A stretch of DNA of 64,000 nt from Acidobacteriota bacterium. Its GTDB lineage: Bacteria > Acidobacteriota > Terriglobia > 20CM-2-55-15. Every line of letters starts with the position of its first letter. Position 1 is the first letter of the stretch. Below are positions 35,658 to 43,886 of this stretch, one piece after another. The notes under the pieces are model-generated. The model was not told the DNA's origin. It searched no databases and worked only from the letters and a program-made list of their open reading frames with translations. Position numbers and translations under genes: made by a program. The stretch covers positions 124,001 to 188,000 of the forward strand of contig JAJEEE010000064.1 of NCBI GenBank assembly GCA_022821145.1, given 5' to 3'.

Positions 35658-36359
35658 ATGGCGGCCACGAAAAGAACCCCCGCGAGAACGGGCACACCCG
35701 CGCCCGGCAAGGCCAAGGCCAAGTCCGGGCGGTCCAAGGCCGCGCGAAAGAAGACTCCGCGGAAATCGGCTCGAAAACCCGCCGCATCGAAACAGCCCAA
35801 GTCGGAGGAGCCGCCGCGCGCCTCCGCGTTCACCGACGCCGTCAAGCTCTACGAGACCGGGTTCGAGTTGATCAACGCCGAGGACTTCGAAAAGGCCCGC
35901 GACGCGTTCTCCACCCTGGTCGAAGCGCTGGACGCGGACTCCGCCCCGGCGAACGGGCCGCGGGGAAGCGCCTCGGAGCGGAAAGCCCTGATGGACCGGG
36001 CGCAGGTGATGATCCACGTCTGCAGGAAGCGGATCCGCGAAGCCAAGAAGAACATCAAGCTCAAGAGCGCGGACGACTACTACGAGGTCGGCGTCGCGGA
36101 GATGAACCGCCGCGAGTTGGACGACGCGCTGGAGAACCTGCAGCATGCCCTCAAGATGTCTCCACGGGCCGATCACGTGCTGTATGCGTTGGCGGCGGTG
36201 TCGGCGTTGCGGAACGAGCGCGACGAGGCCCTGGAGTTCCTCGAGAAGTCGATCAAGTACCGCGACGAGAACCGGTACCTGGCCATCAACGACCCGGACT
36301 TCGAGTCCCTTTCCGACGACCCCGAATTCATACAGTTGATCACGCCCGACGAGGGTTGA
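35658..36359 (+). CDS. TPR protein with a histone H1-like basic N-terminal tail
   Basis: 233 residues. The first 50 are Lys/Arg/Ala/Pro-rich (KSGRSKAARKKTPRKSARKP), like bacterial histone H1-like tails, with no signal peptide. Residues 55-225 are helical repeats: AVKLYETGFELINAEDFEKA, DDYYEVGVAEMNRRELDDAL, NLQHALKMSPRADHVLYALA and DEALEFLEKSIKYRDENRYL, which read as degenerate TPRs. The tail may bind DNA, RNA or acidic membranes, and the repeats bind a protein partner; both are inferences. It precedes glmU by 72 bases and has its own promoter-like boxes. Confidence 0.65.
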   Translation: MAATKRTPARTGTPAPGKAKAKSGRSKAARKKTPRKSARKPAASKQPKSEEPPRASAFTDAVKLYETGFELINAEDFEKARDAFSTLVEALDADSAPANGPRGSASERKALMDRAQVMIHVCRKRIREAKKNIKLKSADDYYEVGVAEMNRRELDDALENLQHALKMSPRADHVLYALAAVSALRNERDEALEFLEKSIKYRDENRYLAINDPDFESLSDDPEFIQLITPDEG

Positions 36360-36431
36360 TCCGATGGCCGGCGGAGAGGCAGGCCGTTCCGCGCCCTTCC
36401 GGCCCGTCCCGTCGCGGGTGAGACGCCCTTC

Positions 36432-37799
36432 ATGAACGATCCCGCAGTCCTGATTCTGGCGGCCGGGAAAGGCACGCGCATGCGGTCGTCGCGGGCGAAG
36501 GCGCTCCACCCCGTGGGCGGCGTGCCGATGCTGGAGTGCGTGGTTCGATCCGTGCGCAAGCTCGGCGGCGGCGTGCATGTCGTGGTGGGCCACCAGGCCG
36601 ACGCCGTCCGCAAGTCCGTGCGGGATGTATCGTTCATCGATCAGGGCGAACTGCTCGGCACCGGCCACGCCGTGGCCGCGGCCCGCGACGCGCTGGCCGG
36701 CGCGCCCGGCCCGATCCTCGTCCTGCCGGGCGACGTCCCGCTGATCCGTCACGAGACGCTGGCCGCGTTCTGCGCGTTCCATCGCGGCGGGGGGTTCCAG
36801 GGATCGGTACTGACGGCCGAGCCCGACGACCCCGACGGATACGGACGCGTCGTCCGCGGGCCGGATCACGCCGTCGACCGTATCGTCGAGCACCGCGACG
36901 CGGGTCCCGACATTCTCCGCGTTCGCGAGGTCAACTCGGGCATCTTCGCCTTCGAGCCCGCGGCGCTCTTCGACGCGCTGGCCCGCGTCCGCGACGACAA
37001 CGCGCAGGGGGAGTACTACCTGACCGACGTCGTCGGAGTATTGACCGGCGGCGGCCGCCGGTTCGGCGCGTTCCGGATCGAAGACGCCGCCGAGGCCGCC
37101 GGCGTCAACTCCCGGGCCGAGCTGGCCGCGGCCGACGGCGCGCTCCGCCGCCGGAAGTGCGCCGCGCTGATGGCGGCCGGCGTTGCGGTGATGGACCCGG
37201 AGACCGCCCGCATCGACCTGGACGCCGCGATCGGGCCCGAGTCGGTGATCCATCCGTGGGTGACCATCGAGGGCGCGTCGGCGCTGGGCGAAGGCGTGAC
37301 CGTCCGGTCTCACTCCCGCGTGACCGGCAGCCGGATCGGGAACTTCTCGGTCGTCCTGGACGGTTCCGTCGTGGCGGACTCGACGATCGGCGCCGATGTG
37401 CGCGTCGGACCGCGCGCGCACCTGAGGGACGGGACCGTCCTGGAAGACCACGTCCGGGTCGGCAACTACGTGGAAATCAAGAAGTCGCGTCTGGGCGAAG
37501 GCACCAAGGCGATGCACCTGGCCTACATCGGCGACGCCACGATCGGCAAGAACGTCAACGTCGGCGCCGGCGTGATCACGTGCAACTACGACGGAAAGCG
37601 GAAACACCCGACCGTCATCGGCGACGGCGTGTTCGTGGGCAGCGACACGCAGTTGATCGCCCCGGTCACCATCGGCGACGGCGCCTACATCGGGGCGGGG
37701 TCGACGATAAACGAGGACGTCCCGCCCGGCGCGCTGGCGATCGGCCGCTCCCGGCAGGTCGTGAAAGCGGATTGGACCGACCGGAACACCGGTTCGTGA
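36432..37799 (+). CDS. glmU: Bifunctional UDP-N-acetylglucosamine pyrophosphorylase / glucosamine-1-phosphate acetyltransferase GlmU
   Basis: 455 residues, the usual length. LILAAGKGTRMRSSRAKALH is the nucleotide-binding signature, LGTGHAVAAAR and LPGDVPLI line the uridyltransferase site, and EVNSGIFAFEP and GEYYLTDVV follow. The C-terminal half is a left-handed beta-helix of hexapeptides (VTGSRIGNFSVVLDGSVVAD, DATIGKNVNVGAGVITCNYD) ending with the acetyltransferase part (IGDGVFVGSDTQLIAPVTIG). It makes UDP-GlcNAc for peptidoglycan and lipid A. glmS follows after 48 bases. Confidence 0.97.
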   Translation: MNDPAVLILAAGKGTRMRSSRAKALHPVGGVPMLECVVRSVRKLGGGVHVVVGHQADAVRKSVRDVSFIDQGELLGTGHAVAAARDALAGAPGPILVLPGDVPLIRHETLAAFCAFHRGGGFQGSVLTAEPDDPDGYGRVVRGPDHAVDRIVEHRDAGPDILRVREVNSGIFAFEPAALFDALARVRDDNAQGEYYLTDVVGVLTGGGRRFGAFRIEDAAEAAGVNSRAELAAADGALRRRKCAALMAAGVAVMDPETARIDLDAAIGPESVIHPWVTIEGASALGEGVTVRSHSRVTGSRIGNFSVVLDGSVVADSTIGADVRVGPRAHLRDGTVLEDHVRVGNYVEIKKSRLGEGTKAMHLAYIGDATIGKNVNVGAGVITCNYDGKRKHPTVIGDGVFVGSDTQLIAPVTIGDGAYIGAGSTINEDVPPGALAIGRSRQVVKADWTDRNTGS

Positions 37800-37847
37800 C
37801 CTTCGAGGACCTGGCTGCCGGCCGCGCGCCGGCGGGTATCCATCGAC

Positions 37848-39698
37848 GTGTGCGGCATCTTCGGCTATATCGGACGGCGTGACGCGGTCCCCCTCGTCCT
37901 GGAAGGGCTGCGCAGCCTGGAGTACCGCGGGTACGACTCGGCCGGCATCGCGGTGCTCGACGGCGGCGAGGTCGACGTCCGGCGGTCCGAGGGCAAGCTG
38001 GGCAACCTGGAAGCGGCCGTGGCCCGCGCGCCCCTCGGCGGCTCGTGCGGCCTCGGCCACACCCGGTGGGCGACCCACGGACGCGGAACGGAAGAGAACG
38101 CCCATCCCCACCGCGACTGCACGGGCCGGATCGTCGTCGTCCACAACGGCATCGTCGAGAACTACCTCGAGCTCCGGCGCGCTCTCGGCGCCGAAGGACA
38201 CCGGTTCGCGACGGAGACCGACACCGAGGTCATCGCGCACCTGATCGAGAAGCAGTTCGACGGCGATCTCGAGTCGGCCGTGCTCCGGGCCCTCGGCCGG
38301 CTGCGGGGCGCGTTCGCCATCGCGGTCGTCTCGGCCGACGATCCCGGAAAGATCGTCGCCGGGCGATACGGGCCCCCGACCGTCGTGGGACGCGCCGACG
38401 GCGAGGGCTTCGTGGCTTCCGACATTCCCGCGCTGCTGCCCCACACGCGCGACCTGCTCTTCCTGGACGACGGCGAAGCCGCCGTGATCGAGGCCGGTGC
38501 GATCCGGCTGATGGACTTCTCCGGACGCGCCCGGGAACCGCGATTCGAGCGGATCGCGTGGGACCCGGTCCGGGTGCAGAAGGGCGGCTACAAGCACTTC
38601 ATGCTCAAGGAGATCCACGAGCAGCCCCTGGCCCTCAGCGAGACCCTGGACGGACGGCTGGCGCTGGACTCCACCGAGGTCCGCCTGGACGACGCCGGTT
38701 TCACCGCCGCGGAATGGGACCGCTTCGAGCGCGTCTGCCTGATCGGCTGCGGCACGAGCTGGCATGCGGCGCTGGCCGGCAAGTACATGATCGAGGCCAT
38801 GGCCCGGATCCCCGTGCACGTGGACTACGGCAGCGAGTTTCGATACCGGAGCCCGGTCGTCGAGGCGGGGACGCTCGGCGTCGTGATCACGCAGTCGGGC
38901 GAGACCGCGGACACGGTGGCCGCCCAGCGGCTGGCGCGCGGGATGGGATTGCCCATACTGGCCGTGACCAACGTCGCGGGGTCGATGGCGACGCGCATCG
39001 CCGACGGCGTCCTATACACGCGCGCCGGGCCCGAGATCGGCGTGGCCTCGACCAAGGCGTTCGCCACGCAGTTGGCGGCCCTTTACCTGGTGGCCCTTCG
39101 CCTGGCGCAGTCGCGCGGCGCCATGCCGCCGCGCGACGTCGAACGCGCCATGACGGAGTTGACCGCGCTGCCCCACAAGATCGAGCGCGTGCTCCAGCTT
39201 GAGCCCGCCATCGAGGCCGTCGCCCGCCGCCTCTTCCATGCCCGCGACTTCCTGTACCTGGGCCGCGGCATCCACTTCCCGATCGCGCTGGAAGGGGCCC
39301 TGAAGCTGAAGGAGATCTCCTACATTCACGCCGAGGGGTATCCGGCCGGCGAAATGAAGCACGGGCCGAACGCGCTGATCGACGGCGATCTGCCGGTCGT
39401 CTTCGTCGCCACCCGGGACCGGAACCGGGAGGACTCCCGGCGCATCTACGAGAAGGTGCTCCACAACGTCCGCGAGGTGAAATCGCGCGAGGGCATCATC
39501 GTCTCGATCGGCGTCGAGGGCGACAGCGAGATCGCCGAGGCGTCGGACCATTGCATCGCCGTGCCGGCGGTCAGCGATTTCCTGCTGCCGCTGGTCGAGA
39601 TCGTGCCGCTGCAACTGCTCGCCTACCACATCGCCGTGCTGCGGGGCTGCGACGTGGACCAGCCCCGCAACCTGGCCAAGAGCGTGACCGTGGAATAG
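37848..39698 (+). CDS. glmS: Glutamine-fructose-6-phosphate aminotransferase GlmS
   Basis: 616 residues, GTG start giving CGIFGYIGRRDAVPLVLEGL, in which the cysteine directly after the initiator is the glutaminase nucleophile. GLGHTRWATHGRGTEENAHP and VVHNGIVENYLELR complete the N-terminal amidotransferase. The C-terminal part holds two SIS domains (CGTSWHAALAGKYMIEAMAR, ITQSGETADTVAAQR, and YLGRGIHFPIALEGALKLKE) and ends in the conserved KSVTVE. It makes glucosamine-6-phosphate, the precursor used by GlmU upstream. Its stop overlaps the GTG of the next gene (TAGTG). Confidence 0.97.
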   Translation: MCGIFGYIGRRDAVPLVLEGLRSLEYRGYDSAGIAVLDGGEVDVRRSEGKLGNLEAAVARAPLGGSCGLGHTRWATHGRGTEENAHPHRDCTGRIVVVHNGIVENYLELRRALGAEGHRFATETDTEVIAHLIEKQFDGDLESAVLRALGRLRGAFAIAVVSADDPGKIVAGRYGPPTVVGRADGEGFVASDIPALLPHTRDLLFLDDGEAAVIEAGAIRLMDFSGRAREPRFERIAWDPVRVQKGGYKHFMLKEIHEQPLALSETLDGRLALDSTEVRLDDAGFTAAEWDRFERVCLIGCGTSWHAALAGKYMIEAMARIPVHVDYGSEFRYRSPVVEAGTLGVVITQSGETADTVAAQRLARGMGLPILAVTNVAGSMATRIADGVLYTRAGPEIGVASTKAFATQLAALYLVALRLAQSRGAMPPRDVERAMTELTALPHKIERVLQLEPAIEAVARRLFHARDFLYLGRGIHFPIALEGALKLKEISYIHAEGYPAGEMKHGPNALIDGDLPVVFVATRDRNREDSRRIYEKVLHNVREVKSREGIIVSIGVEGDSEIAEASDHCIAVPAVSDFLLPLVEIVPLQLLAYHIAVLRGCDVDQPRNLAKSVTVE

Positions 39699-41881
39699 TG
39701 GCGATCGACCTGGAACGGCACTTGAACCCCCGCCAGCTCGAGGCGGTGGAGACCGTCGACGGCGCGCTGCTCGTCCTGGCCGGCGCCGGCAGCGGCAAGA
39801 CGCGGGTGATCACCTACCGCGTCCTTCACATGATCGACAACCTCGGCATCCGGCCCGAGTCGATCCTGGCGGTCACGTTCACCAACAAGGCGGCCGACCA
39901 GATGAAGTCGCGCATCCGCGCGCGGCTGCCCGCGGGACGGTCCGCCGACCCCTGGGTTTCCACGTTCCACTCCCTGTGCGTGCGCCTGCTCCGCCGCGAA
40001 ATCGAATCGCTCGGCTACGGGCGCGACTTCGCCATCTACGACGCGGACGACCAGTTGAAGGTCATCCGGGAACTGTTGAAGACGGCCGGCGTCGATCACG
40101 TCAAGCCGCGTCTGGTCCAGTCCCGGATCGGGTGGGCGAAGAGCCGCGGGGTCGCGCCCGACCAGATGGCCGAGCACGCGCTCCGCGCCGAGGACGAGGC
40201 CGTCGGCCGGATCTACGGCGACTACGAGCGGCGGCTGCGCAAGGACAACGCGCTGGACTTCGACGACCTGCTGATCCGGACCGTGGAGCTCTTCGAGACC
40301 TTCCCCGACACGGCCGCGCGGTACGGCGAGCGCTTCGGCCGCGTCATGGTCGACGAGTACCAGGACACGAACCGCGCGCAATACGCCATCGTCCGTCATC
40401 TCACCCGTTCCCACGGCCACGCGTGCGTCGTCGGCGACGAGGACCAGTCGATCTACGGCTGGCGCGGCGCCGAGATCCGGAACATCCTGGATTTCGAGAC
40501 GGACTATCCCGGCGCGCGGACGATCCGGCTGGAGCAGAACTACCGCTCGACGCGGACCATCCTGGCCGCCGCCGGCGCCGTGGTCTCGAACAACCGGATG
40601 CGCAAGGGCAAGGAGCTCTGGACCGAGAACGCCCAGGGGTCGAAGATCCGGTACTTCGAGGGCGACGATCCCGGCGAGGAAGCCGCGTTCGTGGCGGACC
40701 GCGTTCTGTCGCGGCGGCGCCGGGACCCGGGCGCCCGGATCGCCGTGCTGTATCGCACGAACTTCCTTTCGCGAACCCTGGAGGAGACGTTCCGCCGCTT
40801 CGACATCCCCTACCAGGTCCTGGGCGGTTTCAGCTTCTACGAGCGCGCGGAGGTCAAGGACATCGTGAGCTACCTGGCGGCGGCCCTGAACCCGCGCGAC
40901 TCGGTACGGCTGGGACGGATACTGAACACGCCGCCGCGCGGCATCGGCCGCACGACGGCGGACGCGCTGCAGGCCTGGGCGGCGGCGCACGACGCGTCCC
41001 TGTGGGACGCGATCCGCGCGGTGGCCGACGACCCGGACGCTCCGGTGCGTTCCCGGCGGGCGCTGGCGGCCTTCCGGACGCTGATCGAGTCGCTCGCCGC
41101 ATCGGCGGCCGAGGGGGCGCCGGCCATCGCGCTGATCCGCCAGGTCATCGAGACGACCGGCTACGTCGACGCGCTCGAGGACGAAGCCACCGACGAGGCC
41201 CGCAACCGGATCGACAACCTGAGGGAGCTGGCCAACGCGGCCGAGGAAAGCGCCGAACGCGGCGAGAGCCTCCGGGACTTCCTGGACAACGCCGCCCTGG
41301 TCTCCGACCAGGACGCCTACGACGAAACCGCCCGCGTGACCCTGATGACGCTGCACACGGCGAAGGGCCTGGAGTTTCCGGATGTCTTCATCATCGGCAT
41401 GGAGGACGGATTGTTCCCGCACTCCCGCTCGGTCGTCGACGCCGGCGACGAGGAGGAGGAACGCCGCCTCTTCTACGTGGGCATGACCCGGGCGGAGGAA
41501 CGGCTCTATCTCACATGCGCCCGCTTCCGACGCGTGTTCGGAACCGAGGAATCCGCGGTGAGCTCGGTGTCCCGCTTTCTCCGCGAGATCCCGGACGAGC
41601 TGGTCGAAAGGTACTCCGACGCGCCCGTCTCCCACACCGCCCCGCGGACGCGGACAGCCTTCCAGGGCGCATCCTACGACACCCCGGACGCGGTTCGGAA
41701 TCTGCTCGGCAAGAAGGCCCCGAAATGGAAACAAGGGGCGAGGGTCCGGCACCCGAAGTTCGGCGTCGGCACCGTGCTGCGGATCGAGGGCGACGGCGAG
41801 GACGCCAAGCTGACGGTCAGCTTCGTCAACCACGGTCTCAAGAAGCTGATCGGGAAGTACGCGACGCCCGAGTCCGCATAG
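39698..41881 (+). CDS. UvrD/PcrA-family DNA helicase
   Basis: 727 residues from GTG 39698, which overlaps the glmS stop. LERHLNPRQLEAVETVDGAL is the Q-motif region, GAGSGKTRV (29-37) is Walker A, and VDEYQDTNRAQYAIV is Walker B with DEYQD. VVGDEDQSIYGWRGAEIRNI is motif III, LEQNYRSTRTIL motif IV, VTLMTLHTAKGLEFPDVFI motif V and RRLFYVGMTRAEERLYL motif VI. The C-terminus GARVRHPKFGVGTVLRIEG is the Tudor-like domain that PcrA/UvrD use to contact RNA polymerase. It is a 3'-5' repair helicase; length and domains are complete. pcrA or uvrD are both reasonable names. Confidence 0.95.
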   Translation: MAIDLERHLNPRQLEAVETVDGALLVLAGAGSGKTRVITYRVLHMIDNLGIRPESILAVTFTNKAADQMKSRIRARLPAGRSADPWVSTFHSLCVRLLRREIESLGYGRDFAIYDADDQLKVIRELLKTAGVDHVKPRLVQSRIGWAKSRGVAPDQMAEHALRAEDEAVGRIYGDYERRLRKDNALDFDDLLIRTVELFETFPDTAARYGERFGRVMVDEYQDTNRAQYAIVRHLTRSHGHACVVGDEDQSIYGWRGAEIRNILDFETDYPGARTIRLEQNYRSTRTILAAAGAVVSNNRMRKGKELWTENAQGSKIRYFEGDDPGEEAAFVADRVLSRRRRDPGARIAVLYRTNFLSRTLEETFRRFDIPYQVLGGFSFYERAEVKDIVSYLAAALNPRDSVRLGRILNTPPRGIGRTTADALQAWAAAHDASLWDAIRAVADDPDAPVRSRRALAAFRTLIESLAASAAEGAPAIALIRQVIETTGYVDALEDEATDEARNRIDNLRELANAAEESAERGESLRDFLDNAALVSDQDAYDETARVTLMTLHTAKGLEFPDVFIIGMEDGLFPHSRSVVDAGDEEEERRLFYVGMTRAEERLYLTCARFRRVFGTEESAVSSVSRFLREIPDELVERYSDAPVSHTAPRTRTAFQGASYDTPDAVRNLLGKKAPKWKQGARVRHPKFGVGTVLRIEGDGEDAKLTVSFVNHGLKKLIGKYATPESA

Positions 41882-41925
41882 GGCGGGCCCCAAGCAAAAA
41901 TCCATCCGAACGCGGCATTAGCCCC

Positions 41926-41931
41926 TATAAT
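41926..41931 (+). promoter_or_regulatory. Consensus -10 box of the microcompartment operon
   Basis: A perfect TATAAT ends 11 bases before the ATG at 41943. No good -35 is visible at the usual distance. Initiation would leave a leader of about five bases, without a ribosome-binding site. Confidence 0.5.
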
Positions 41932-41942
41932 TCTCACGTCCC

Positions 41943-42716
41943 ATGCCGACGGAAACGGAGCTCCGGCAACAGATCGCGGATTTTTCCCGGTTGTGCTACC
42001 AGAAGGACTACCTGGCGGCCACCGACGGAAACCTGAGCGCGCGCCTTCCCGACGGCAACGTCCTCTGCACGCCGACGCGCACCAACAAGGGATTCGTCCG
42101 GCCCGAGGATTCGGTGGTCGTGGACCTGGACGGCCGGCTCGTGCGCGGCGACCGGAAGGCGTCCAGCGAGATCGAAATGCACACGCTCGTCTACCGGCTG
42201 CGGCCCGACGTTCACGCCGTCGTGCACTGCCACCCGCAGGCGGCGACGGCCTACGCGGCCGCCGGGTTGCCGCTCAACAAGGCGCTGATCTCCGAGGTGG
42301 TGCTCGCGCTGGGATGCATCCCGATCGCCAACTACGGCACGCCGGGCACGCCGGAACTGTCCGAACAGCTCACGCCGTTCGTCGAGCACTACGACGCCCT
42401 GCTGATGGCCAATCACGGGGTCGTGACCTACGGCGCCGACATGATGGACGCCTACAACCGCATGGACACGGTCGAACACTTCGCCAAGATATCCATATAC
42501 ACCCGGATCCTGGGCAAGGAGCAACTGCTGTCCTCGGACGATGTCGAGAAACTCTGGGTTCAACGGCAGAAATACTTCGGCCTGGAGACCGCGGACGCGG
42601 CGCGCCCCAAGGACCCGATGTGTCCGGTCACGGCCGGACCATCGGACACGGTGTCGATGTCCAAGGCCGATCTGGTCGACCTGATCACCGAGGTCGTGTC
42701 GCATCTGGAAAAGTAA
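41943..42716 (+). CDS. Class II aldolase (fuculose-1-phosphate aldolase-like) of a microcompartment locus
   Basis: 257 residues. TDGNLSARL, SSEIEMHTLVYRLRPDVHAV and VVHCHPQAATAYA give the phosphate-binding and zinc residues (His95, His97), with His158 in MANHGVVTYG. The enzyme class splits sugar phosphates such as fuculose- or rhamnulose-1-phosphate to dihydroxyacetone phosphate and lactaldehyde. Residues 210-240 are a Pro/Gly/Ser-rich linker and the last 18 residues, SKADLVDLITEVVSHLEK, form an amphipathic helix of the kind that directs enzymes into microcompartments. Shell genes begin 30 bases downstream. Substrate and encapsulation are inferred. Confidence 0.85.
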   Translation: MPTETELRQQIADFSRLCYQKDYLAATDGNLSARLPDGNVLCTPTRTNKGFVRPEDSVVVDLDGRLVRGDRKASSEIEMHTLVYRLRPDVHAVVHCHPQAATAYAAAGLPLNKALISEVVLALGCIPIANYGTPGTPELSEQLTPFVEHYDALLMANHGVVTYGADMMDAYNRMDTVEHFAKISIYTRILGKEQLLSSDDVEKLWVQRQKYFGLETADAARPKDPMCPVTAGPSDTVSMSKADLVDLITEVVSHLEK

Positions 42717-42746
42717 GCCGCCGCGATCCGATCCAAGGAGCAAGGA

Positions 42747-43049
42747 ATGGCACAACAGGAAGCGATGGGCGAAGCCCTGGGCATGATCGAGACCCGGGGC
42801 CTGGTGGCGTTGATCGAGGCGTCGGACGCGATGGTGAAAGCCGCCAAGGTCAGCCTGATGGGTTGGGAGAAGATCGGTTCCGGGTACGTCACCGCGATCG
42901 TCCGCGGCGACGTCGCGGCCGTCAAGGCGGCGACCGACGCCGGCGCCGCCGCGGCTCGCCGCGTGGGCGAGCTGATCAGCGTCCACGTGATCCCGCGCCC
43001 GCACTCCAATCTCGAGGACGTGTTCGCCATAGGCAAGGCCGCCAAGTAG
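42747..43049 (+). CDS. BMC-H microcompartment shell protein (hexamer)
   Basis: 100 residues with an AAGGAGCAAGG before the [63 protein letters not shown] and [10 protein letters not shown]-like ending ([17 protein letters not shown]) are canonical PduA/EutM features. KIGSG forms the central pore loop of the hexamer. It should tile the facets of a protein shell. It is the only hexamer gene in the window and no trimer (BMC-T) gene is present. Confidence 0.96.
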   Translation: MAQQEAMGEALGMIETRGLVALIEASDAMVKAAKVSLMGWEKIGSGYVTAIVRGDVAAVKAATDAGAAAARRVGELISVHVIPRPHSNLEDVFAIGKAAK

Positions 43050-43061
43050 GCCCCGCGGGCG

Positions 43062-43328
43062 ATGCAACTGGCACGGGTCATCGGCACCGTCGTGGCCACC
43101 CGCAAAGATGCACGGCTCGAAGGCAAGAAGCTGCTGATCTGCCGCCCGGTCGACATCGACGGCGGCGACGAGACCGGGTACGTGGTCGCCGTCGACACCG
43201 TGTCCGCCGGTTACCGCGAAACGGTACTCGTGGTCCAGGGCAGCTCCGCCCGCATGTCGTCCGGTTGCGAGGACCGTCCCGTCGACGCGGCGATCGTCGG
43301 CATCGTCGACGAAGTTTCGAAGGATTAG
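43062..43328 (+). CDS. BMC-P shell vertex protein (EutN/CcmL family), copy 1
   Basis: 88 residues, 12 bases after the hexamer gene. LARVIGTVVATRKDARLEGK is the conserved N-terminal strand pair. LLICRPVDIDG, VVAVDTVSAGYRETVLVVQG, SSAR and PVDAAIVGIVDEV complete the small beta barrel that forms pentamers. Pentamers close the vertices of the icosahedral shell. It is the most typical of the three copies. Confidence 0.95.
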   Translation: MQLARVIGTVVATRKDARLEGKKLLICRPVDIDGGDETGYVVAVDTVSAGYRETVLVVQGSSARMSSGCEDRPVDAAIVGIVDEVSKD

Positions 43329-43332
43329 TGTC

Positions 43333-43584
43333 GTGTATCTCGGTGACGTCATCGGGCGCGTCGTCGCCACGGCCAAGGACGAGACGCTCGTAGGCCGCAC
43401 GCTGCTGCTGGTCCGCCGCCGGGCGGACGGCCGCGCCGTGGTCGCCATCGACGCGGTCGGCGCCGGCGCCGGCGAGTGCGTCTACGTCTGCCGCGGCCGC
43501 GAATCCTCGTTCGCCTTCTTGCCCGGCCGCGCGCCGTCGGACGCCACGGTCGTCGGCATCGTCGACCGGATGGATCCGTCATGA
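43333..43584 (+). CDS. BMC-P shell vertex protein, copy 2
   Basis: 83 residues from GTG 43333. YLGDVIGRVVATAKDETLVG, LLLVRRRADGRAVVAIDAVG and GECVYVCRGRESSFAF, ending ATVVGIVDRM, show the same fold with a shorter 30s loop. The GRESSF stretch replaces the usual GSSAR, so its vertex pore or interface may differ. It overlaps the next pentamer gene by four bases (ATGA). Confidence 0.93.
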   Translation: MYLGDVIGRVVATAKDETLVGRTLLLVRRRADGRAVVAIDAVGAGAGECVYVCRGRESSFAFLPGRAPSDATVVGIVDRMDPS

Positions 43585-43886
43585 TCCTGGGCCGCGTCGT
43601 GGGCACGGTCGTCGCGACACGCAAGCACGCGAGCCATGAGGGCCGGAAGGTGTTGACGGTCCAGCCGATCGATCCCGAGGGCGCCGACGCGGGCCACCCG
43701 GTGCTGGCCCTGGACGGGGGCCCCGGCGTGGACGCCGGCCCGGGCGACCGGGTGCTGGTGGTTCAGGAAGGCTGGTCCGCCGCGACGACGGTCGGGCCCG
43801 AGGGCGCCCCCATCGACGCCGCCATCGTCGGCGTCGTCGACGAAATCCAGTTGGCCGAACCGGCCCCGGAGGCGGCCACGCCGTGA
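43581..43886 (+). CDS. BMC-P shell vertex protein, copy 3, with extended tail
   Basis: 101 residues from ATG 43581, overlapping copy 2 by ATGA. ILGRVVGTVVATRKHASHEG, VLTVQPIDPEG, AGPGDRVLVVQEGWSA and PIDAAIVGVVDEI fit the family. It adds an Ala/Pro/Glu-rich tail ([12 protein letters not shown]) absent in the others. Its stop overlaps the GTG of ruvA (GTGA at 43883-43886), so the shell operon is translationally coupled to a DNA repair gene. Confidence 0.93.
   Translation: MILGRVVGTVVATRKHASHEGRKVLTVQPIDPEGADAGHPVLALDGGPGVDAGPGDRVLVVQEGWSAATTVGPEGAPIDAAIVGVVDEIQLAEPAPEAATP

Noticed and set aside
35568-38819. A 1083-residue open frame on the minus strand across the TPR gene, glmU and the start of glmS
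   Set aside because: The plus strand carries three unmistakable genes here. The minus frame has low-complexity composition typical of antisense shadow reading.
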